Assembly (NCBI RefSeq): GCF_020921035.1 | Contig: NC_063158.1 | Location: 7,298,001 to 7,362,000, forward strand | Direction: 5' to 3' | Length of the DNA stretch: 64,000 bases | Source of the DNA: Rhodamnia argentea | Taxonomy: Eukaryota; Streptophyta; Magnoliopsida; Myrtales; Myrtaceae | In this document: in pieces, positions 56,839 to 64,000 of the stretch | How the letters are laid out: every line of letters starts with the position of its first letter | How positions within the stretch are numbered: the first letter of the stretch is position 1 | The notes under the pieces: generated by a model | The model's database searches: none | What the model was told of the DNA's origin: nothing | The model's input: only the letters and a program-made list of their open reading frames with translations | Translations under genes and position numbers: made by a program

Positions 56839-59800
56839 ATGAACATGATGTCCTCTTCCTCGTCCTCCTCGTCGTCCTCCGGTTTCATGCCGGACCACCA
56901 CCACCACCTCTCGTCCCCCGCCGAGCAGCTCTGTTATGTCCATTGCAACTTTTGCGACACCGTCCTTGCTGTATATACCCACATTCTCTCTCTCTCTCTG
57001 CGTGTTACAAGAATGACTTTGCTTTTGTTCCTGGTGGTTTAATTTGGGGCTTGTGTTTTTTGCACACAAATGCACACACAGGTAAGTGTTCCTTGTAACA
57101 GCTTGTTCAAGACGGTGACGGTCCGATGCGGCCACTGCACCAATCTTTTGTCCGTCAACATGCGTGGGTTGCTTCTTCCCTCCGGCAACCAGCTTCAACT
57201 TGGCCACAACTTCTTCACTCCTCAAAACCTAATGGTAATTCTGAATCGATAACCTTTATCGTCCCACCTTTGCGTCTTGTGTCCGAGCAAATATAATCAA
57301 GGGAAAGGATCTACCGGGTTCCACTTCCCACATCACACTGTCTTGTGATCTTTTACGAATCACAATTCATAGATTGGGTTTCCTTCTGAAGAAATTCATA
57401 CATTAGTTCGAAAAGGAAAAAGTTCTGTGTTTTTCTTGTAACCAATAGTATAAGAGAATTGCATTTTCTGGAAGGGTTCTCTAGGAAATACACATCGGCA
57501 CTTCTTTGAAGTAGTATTACTAATTTGTGTGCCGGGTAAGATACAATTACTACTGTTGTTTTCCTTGATGATGCTAAAACCTTAGCTCTATGTGTTGGCT
57601 GATTATGGGGGTGTGACATTATAGGAGGAGATCCGGAACGCTCCGTCAAGTTTGCTGATGAATCAGCCGTCTCCGGCTGACTCCATAATGCAGCTACGAG
57701 GAGGAGTTGAGCAGATCCCTAAGTCTCCAGTAGTTAACAGACGTATGAACATTCTCTTTCTCAGAACTTTCCTTCTTTATTTTTCTTTTCCTATACACAT
57801 CTTTCAATTAGGTTGGTCCGTGTTTCATGGTGTGAGCTAACACTTGACAAGTTGTAAGTGGCCACCCTCTCTCTCTGGGTGTGTGGTATATGCAATGTAT
57901 ACCTAAGAAAGAGTTGCAGTTCATCTCCGAGAGAGAGAGTCAGATTATTTTTGTGATGTTCATTACTTTGAAAAGCTTAGGAGTCCTCAATACATGTAAG
58001 AAAAAGAGCTTCATAGCCCATCAGATAGCCGCCGCCTCCTATATTCTATGTAATGACTAGCCAAGAAAGCCTACATTTTGCTTTTCCTTCTTTTCCCAAT
58101 CCCCACTTCATTGATAAAAAGCTTGCATTGTCTCAATCGTTTCAAGAAGAAAGAAGCCATGTCAGATCATCTTTGGCTTTGACCCTGAAAAGGGTTTTCA
58201 TCTTCATCTCCAAGATTGTCAAAAAAGTTTGAGAGAGAGAGAGAGAGAGAGAGAGAGGTGTTGCCATCTCTCTGGAGGTCATGATGAGACTATGACGAGG
58301 GAGAGAGAAGAAGTGCAGTGGTGTTTCCATCTCTTGGAAGTCATGATGAGACTATGATAGGAGAGAGAAGAGAGAGAGAGAGAGACAGGGAAGAGATATT
58401 AATGTTTCTTTGATTTGTCTTTATGTCTGTCTGGTTGCTCATGCCCCAGCTCCGGAGAAGAGACAGAGAGTCCCTTCTGCCTACAACCGCTTCATCAAGT
58501 AAGTTAATACATTCTATTTTGAGCACATATATGATGATTAATTATGCATAGTCCCTTTTACTTTTGGCAAATATTCCCGCTTTACTTATATTTGTAAGCT
58601 CTAAGGAGAAAATAGAAACGCTGAATTTATTATGGCTATAAAAATATGCCTCATTCAATGTTAACCAAGTGACAAGTACATGTACACCAACTAGGTTTGA
58701 TTTTGCTAGCTTCCTGATGAAATTGAATCTCTTATTCTTTTTTGGTTCTTCCCTTCTCCGGCTCATATGATATAGATGTTAAAAGAGATAATTACGCATG
58801 TTTATTGATTGATAAGAAGCATTTGGTATTAAGTAATTTTGACATGAAACGTTTGGTACACAGTTCAGTTCCTAGCACTTTGAAAAGTGGTCAGGTGTTA
58901 AAACAGGACATAATAGATGCGGTTCTCATTTGGTTTGTGATGAAAATGCTAATGGTTGTCCTACATTTGCACAACTTGGAAATTTTAAGGATGATAACTG
59001 TCGGAGTATAGTTTGACAGACCGAAAGCAAACACTTAAAGATATTCAGAAACTCGTAATTGTATTCCATCCTTAGGTAACATATGAAGTTATGCACAATT
59101 TGTTTATTGAATGGTAAGAGCTAATTTTGTGTAAAATATATAAGTCAAGTTTTGTTTTCTCCAATTCTTTTGTCATGAAACCCACCAAGTTCCTAACGAA
59201 AATACCTAGTCAAGAACTTCTCTCGCATGTTTTTATGGTTTGTCGCCTCACATACTGAAAAGAAAACGGTCATCGGGAGTTTGTATGTGCTGCCAACTTA
59301 GTATCATCATCATATGTCTGATTCTGAACTTATAATCGCCGAAAAATCGCTCAATTATTAGGTCGAAAAATACTAATCTAACTAGTAGGCTCCTCAATCT
59401 CGTCAAGAACAAAGCCCTTTTTTTGCAGTTGATAGTGGACTGTGTTTAAGTGCAGTTTCGGACATAGCTTTTGTCATTTGTTGTTGGTTCCATGATGCGT
59501 CTTATTACTCGCACGAGTTAAAAGCCAAACCAAAAGACAAAAAAAATGCATGTCTCCCATCGATACGCAGCGACAAGTAAAGTGTTCAAAGACAGTTTGA
59601 ATGTCTCCATCCATCCAAGACCACTAGACCCTTTTCGGAGGTGACGCTGAATGATTGAATAAACAATTCTTTTTTTCCCTTTTTCCATTCGTGTCGGGTT
59701 CATTCGTGTGTCGATACATGTGTTTGTGCGTTGTCGTTAATAACCAGAGGCAAAGATAAAAACGCGAGTGCCCGACTCGGTTTTCAGTACATTTCGGACC

Positions 59801-60704
59801 TTGCATTTGCCTATATTTCCAAAGTCCGTCCACGTCCAACTCGATATGCCATAGTTATAGTCTGGAAACATGCGAGTCCGATGATGATACTTCTTTGAAA
59901 TCGCAGGGAAGAGATCCAACGCATCAAAGCCGGGAATCCCGATATAAGCCACAGGGAAGCTTTTAGTGCTGCTGCGAAGAACGTAAGTGTCCAAACCCCA
60001 TCAAAAAGAATTAACATCGACTGCCTTACAACAATCTTTCATCGGTTTTATGCTTTTCTTTTTCTTCTTTTACTCTCTATTGAGAAGTCGCTCTCTGGTC
60101 TCATCTCCCTTCCACCCGTTCATTGAGGTTCATTCGTTTTTCTGCACACTCTCCATTGAAACGTTCGACCTGTGATTGTTTTCATTACAGAAAGCTTTCA
60201 GTTCTGATAATCGTACGTTTGTTTGTGTTCTTTCCCCCCTTTTGCAGTGGGCCCACTTCCCCCACATCCATTTCGGACTCATGCCTGACCAGCCCGTGAA
60301 GAAACCTAATATCTGCCAGCAGGTAATATGCTTCGAAACCCTAAAAAAAAAATCAGATTCTAATATTGATTGGACTATTAACCACTCTATTAAAAGAGAT
60401 TTAGAATGACATATAACATCGAATGTGAAAGCAGCCTTTTCCTTTCTAGTAAGCCAAAAAAAAAAAAAAAAAAGGCGGAAAAAAGAAAAGGAAAGAAGCC
60501 AGATTCCTAAGTATTATTTCCGGGTCGATGAAGCATGTAAAAAGAAGTATAGTTTTGATGTTTCTTCGACATAACATATAGAACGAACTAAAATTCTGAC
60601 ATTCTTGAAATAATATGGGTTTCGGAATTTTGTAGGAAGGAGAGGACGTGCTGAGAAAAGACGGGCTCTTTGCAACTGCGAACATCGGAGTGTCGCCTTA
60701 CTGA
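56839..60704 (+). CDS. YABBY transcription factor, FIL/YAB1 type
   Basis: Seven exons: 56839-56970, 57082-57234, 57625-57742, 58450-58498, 59907-59982, 60248-60322 and 60636-60704, all GT-AG, giving 223 residues. Seven exons is the usual YABBY layout. A Ser run (5-14) and His run (20-23) precede the C2C2 zinc finger: Cys36 and Cys39, then Cys60 and Cys63 in VRCGHC. The HMG-like YABBY domain (135 to about 185) reads [17 protein letters not shown], then [20 protein letters not shown] and [11 protein letters not shown]. The middle ([19 protein letters not shown]) and the ending NIGVSPY point to FILAMENTOUS FLOWER/YAB1 rather than YAB2, YAB5, CRC or INO. Such proteins specify the abaxial side of leaves and floral organs. 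The gene looks intact. Confidence 0.96.
58230..58383. repeat. GA run and 63-bp tandem duplication in YABBY intron 3
   Basis: A GA run (58230-58257) is followed by two diverged copies (58258 and 58321) of a unit containing CCATCTCT and GTCATGATGAGACTATGA. Both copies end in GA-rich sequence. Confidence 0.88.
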
Positions 60705-62435
60705 GGAAAATCCACATTGGGTGTTTGTTTAAATATCCGAAGCTATTATCTTTTTTCCCCTCTTTTTAGGGTTCTTCGTTTGTGGAGAACTCTCGACTGT
60801 TCGCCTGTTTAGGGTTTGCTTGAACTCTGTGTTCGTCATGGTCTGACGGGGGTACGTTTTGAAATCTGCTAAAAACAATGTTTGCGACTCAACTTAACAA
60901 ACTAATTTCAGGAGACTGAGATATATTTTCTTCTTAATTTGTGTCCACAGTTATGATAGTTAACACCTGCTATAAGACATGACTTTATTCTGCAAATCTT
61001 CCGCACGTTTTAAATTTGAACTAAATCTAAGTCATCCTGCAACAATACAAACTTTTTTCTTAAATGATTCAAGTGAAAATTTCTCCTTCTGAATTTTTTT
61101 CTAGTTATTTTTGCACTTGAATCTAGATCATACTGTTTTGCTGCTAATGATCAAAGATGAGGCTTATTATAGGGTCCTTTTTTTTTTTTCCTTTTTATTC
61201 ATTTACATTGATTATTTGAACGTGTTAGAATAACCAAATTGTCATACATGATACAGTAACAGGACGTATCGTATGGATAATGAAATTATGGCTAAGCAAA
61301 TACGGATAATTTAATAAGTACGTTAATAGTACAGATACTTGAGCTTAAGCCAGAAAGCATGTAACAACTTAACAGCAGCAAAAATAAGGCGCCTAAGGAC
61401 CCATCAGTACCAGAAGAACATATGGCCCAACACGAACCTCACAGAAGCCCCGAACTCAGCGGATTGGAAACGTTCAATGCCTGACGCGGTGGTGGCTGCC
61501 GGTGTTGGCCGGAGCTCCAACAGGCAGCAAGGCACGACAAATGAAGAGGGTGAAGCTTAGGCTAGGATTTCCGCAACAGGATGCGCAGGACAGCTACCAT
61601 GATCTGTCATATGGAGAAGATGAAGGACAGCAGCACTCACTGAACTTTGGAGGTGAAGACAGCGGCGTGTAACCAAACAGCAATACCGTTCTTTAGATAG
61701 ACATTTGACCAAAGGGTTAGGGTTTATTGAATGCAGACTGCTGATAATTTTCTCTACGAGTAGAGGCAATACAGTGAGACGTACATGAGTTGAAATTTTG
61801 AGCAACCTTATGGAGATCTAGTACTTACTACACTTCAGCTGCACCGGCGGCGTCCTTCTCAGGTGACTTCATGCTTTTACGCATGAAGAAGGTGATTCCA
61901 TAAATAAAGAAGTGATTGGTTTATTTCTTTTCTTTTGTGTGTCCGATAGCCAAGTTGCTCTCACAATCGATAGTGAATGGAAATAAATGACCATAATAGC
62001 AGAGAGCATGAATTTGGATAAATATGCCAGTACACATAAAACGCGGATTCTCCAGTGAATAACTTCCGTTTTAAGCTACGAGAAAAGATTGAAATTTACC
62101 GTAAAAAATTTTGATTTATAGACTCCGTTTGTTTCGTGAAAAATGAATGATTTTGAAAATCTTATACTAATAATAATTTCCTTGTCTCTCCCACTCTATT
62201 TTGGGAGTTTGTGAGTGTGAATAATTTTCTGCAATTGATCTTGGATGAATGTGGAGACCAGTTTGGCCATTCGTCCAGTCAATAGCCACCGATGAGAATG
62301 TTTTAAAAATGTGCTTATTATAATTATGTCGTTATTGTTTTGGTTTCACGCTATTCTATTAAGTAATCTGTTATTAATATATCGTCCGTCCATTTTTTAA
62401 TAGTTTAAAATTTGGAGAAAGTAATTTACTTAACA
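60705..62435. other. YABBY 3' region and intergenic DNA
   Basis: The 3' UTR probably occupies the first few hundred bases. No other gene is recognised. A 73-codon plus-strand open frame at 61339-61560 has no family resemblance. Confidence 0.4.
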
Positions 62436-62447
62436 TGGTATCAAAGC
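62436..62447 (+). other. Possible copia primer binding site, element not resolved
   Basis: TGGTATCAAAGC directly follows an AACA, the layout expected at the end of a copia 5' LTR. No second LTR or coding domain was found downstream, so this may be a relic or chance. Confidence 0.4.
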
Positions 62448-63499
62448 ACGGATCATACAATTACTCTCTCAATTTTCTCTTGCTTATTATCCCTATTATT
62501 CTTCTTGCTTTCTTGTTCGAACCGTAATCTTGTTGACATGGTTCCATCCACAACCTGACTTGCTTACGTAGGATCGACTTACATGCGAGGATAGTGTCAA
62601 GTAATATGTTATGACAACGCTGGCGGTCTGTCTTCTAACAACTTCAAGTTTTTGGAAACAAATCGTTTGACTAGCATACTCCATTTAAGGGTGATTTGGG
62701 GAAGTTTAAAAAGCGAACATAAACAGATATTTTGAGTTAAGAATATCGATAGCATTTTGAAACTTCTCTAGGGAAAATTTGCACAAAGAGACACATCTGA
62801 TGAAGAACGTGATAGTTTAAAAACTCTATCTACTTTTTATCGTACCTAAGGACGAGAAGCCTTCGTAAATCTAGGAAAGAAGGAACTCACATGCATGAGG
62901 AACACTTGTGGGTCCTAACAATAGTCTAAAGTGTTGTAGCAGAGACTATCTCCTTCTCAAATGCCCGGGCCCTAAGAAAAATTTCATGGTACCGGACATT
63001 TTGTAGTTGTAGATAGACATCAACCTTCATATAATGAGATCAATTTTGCAGCGAGTTAGACTAAACTTCTTTCAAGCATATTCACTTATAGTTATCACGC
63101 GCAGTGTAATAACCAAATGATACAAGAGATCACGAATTCGATTCGTATTGATCGTGCATAAATCTCTGGCTGGCTTGTACCTTGGCATTTGTTATCTCAT
63201 ATAAAGCGGCTTCCCGACCCTCTAACGTGTTACTTGGACTGCGATTGCGAGATTCTATACATTGGAGTGAATTGAGTAGTTATGACTCAAATTGAACATT
63301 CTGTAACTAATGCGAGATCTTTATGAAAATCACTTAGGAAGTTAAGTTAATTACGTCGGTCCCCACTCCCTTGTCATTTTGCAAATGAAAAAGGGTATGC
63401 ATACTTAATCACCTATAGTTACAAGAAACACGATACATATTGCCACACAAAAGCCTCGCCAAAAGTTTTTGCTCTCATAGTTTCCCATTGCTCTCATAG
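62448..63499. other. Intergenic, no gene recognised
   Basis: No protein similarity was seen. A 19-bp direct repeat (TTGCTCTCATAGTTTCCCA) occurs twice at about 63468-63506, just before the P450 relic. Confidence 0.4.
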
Positions 63500-64000
63500 T
63501 TTCCCAAACTTCTTACTCATCAAAATAATTTCCAACAAAATGCAAGCAAAAGCTCACACTCGAAGCATCTCCCGCCAGGTCCCCAAAAGTTGCCATTCAT
63601 GGGGAATTCACAGCATCTCATTGTCTCATCACCTCTCCTTTGCTTGAGAGACCTGGCCAAAATATACGGACCCATCTGCCATCTCCTGCTGGGCGAGCTC
63701 TCGGTCGTGACGATTTCTAACCCTAAACTGACCGAACAAGTCCTCAAGACCTGTGAGCTTGCCTACCCGCAACGCCCACCTTTCGTGTTCACAGAGATGT
63801 GCATCCACCTGAACCTGACCTTCGCTTTACTTCCAGCGGCTGTCGGCCAAAGGCGCAAGCAGCAAGCGGCATCTATCCCGTGCACGAAAGAGTTGGTCGC
63901 ATTGACGGGAGGCTTTGAGATCTTTCCCGCATGAACCAAATGAGATCGAAGATGGACATGGTGCAAAGGAAGATGGACAAGATTCACGATAGCGTCATCG
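63500..64000 (+). pseudogene. Cytochrome P450 (CYP71-like) pseudogene, runs off the window
   Basis: From a stop at 63497 the frame is open to 63936. The proline-rich hinge LPPGPQKLPFMGN (from about 63569) is followed by LRDLAKIYGPICHLLLGEL and SNPKLTEQVLKTCELAYPQRPP, typical of clan 71 P450s. The N-terminal membrane anchor is not recognisable upstream and no proper start codon is seen. After about 63800 the expected helix C (WRQLRK-like) is disturbed. The sequence then jumps to ELVALTGGFEIF, which lies much later in the family, so roughly 100 codons appear deleted. The frame shifts at about 63930, then reads MRSKMDMVQRKMDKIHDSVI to the window end. The heme-binding region lies outside. Substrate is unknown. 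Confidence 0.85.

Overview
This is nuclear DNA from a flowering plant, almost certainly a eudicot. The evidence is intron-rich genes with GT-AG junctions, plastid-targeted enzymes, plant-only families (YABBY, SAUR, plant pectin methylesterase inhibitor), and AT-rich intergenic DNA packed with plant transposons. No species can be fixed from sequence alone. The style of the repeats (long inverted-repeat elements with GC-rich cores) recalls woody eudicots such as Myrtales, but that is a weak inference.

Layout. 267-5284 is a complete but dead Ty1/copia retrotransposon with 165-bp LTRs and a 5-bp target duplication. 5862-6990 holds decayed inverted-repeat elements. 7719-10257 is a non-autonomous CACTA element with CACTA ends, an ATG target duplication, arrays of a GCGACGAA motif, and a GC-rich cargo of about 0.9 kb. 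It sits about 580 bp upstream of a seven-exon plastid transketolase gene (10840-14455). 17670-22470 is a three-exon, two-domain nitroreductase-like (SagB/ThcOx-type) gene whose first intron appears to be GC-AG. 25544-26161 is an intronless pectin methylesterase/invertase inhibitor. 27600-28090 is an antisense copia reverse transcriptase fragment. 31538-32077 is a SAUR gene (minus strand) with a truncated SAUR relic and duplicated flanks nearby. 34930-39970 is a six-exon Golgi v-SNARE of the GOS12 type. 56839-60704 is a seven-exon YABBY gene of the FIL/YAB1 type. The right end (63500-64000) holds a decayed cytochrome P450 that runs off the window.

The long stretch between GOS12 and the YABBY gene (about 40-56 kb) shows no convincing gene, only dispersed inverted-repeat elements, simple repeats and local duplications. 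At least nine inverted-repeat elements across the window carry a similar GC-rich core, and this core occurs in more than one terminal-repeat family.

The genes do not form a pathway. They serve the Calvin cycle and pentose phosphate pathway, plastid redox chemistry (inferred), cell-wall modification, auxin-related growth, Golgi traffic and organ polarity. All gene models were read by eye from splice signals and family resemblance. For every multi-exon gene the exon lengths sum to an intact frame. No structural RNA gene or CRISPR array was recognised, and nothing here is clearly a new type of system. The most notable items are the CACTA element with its transcription-unit-like cargo and the recurrent GC-rich core.
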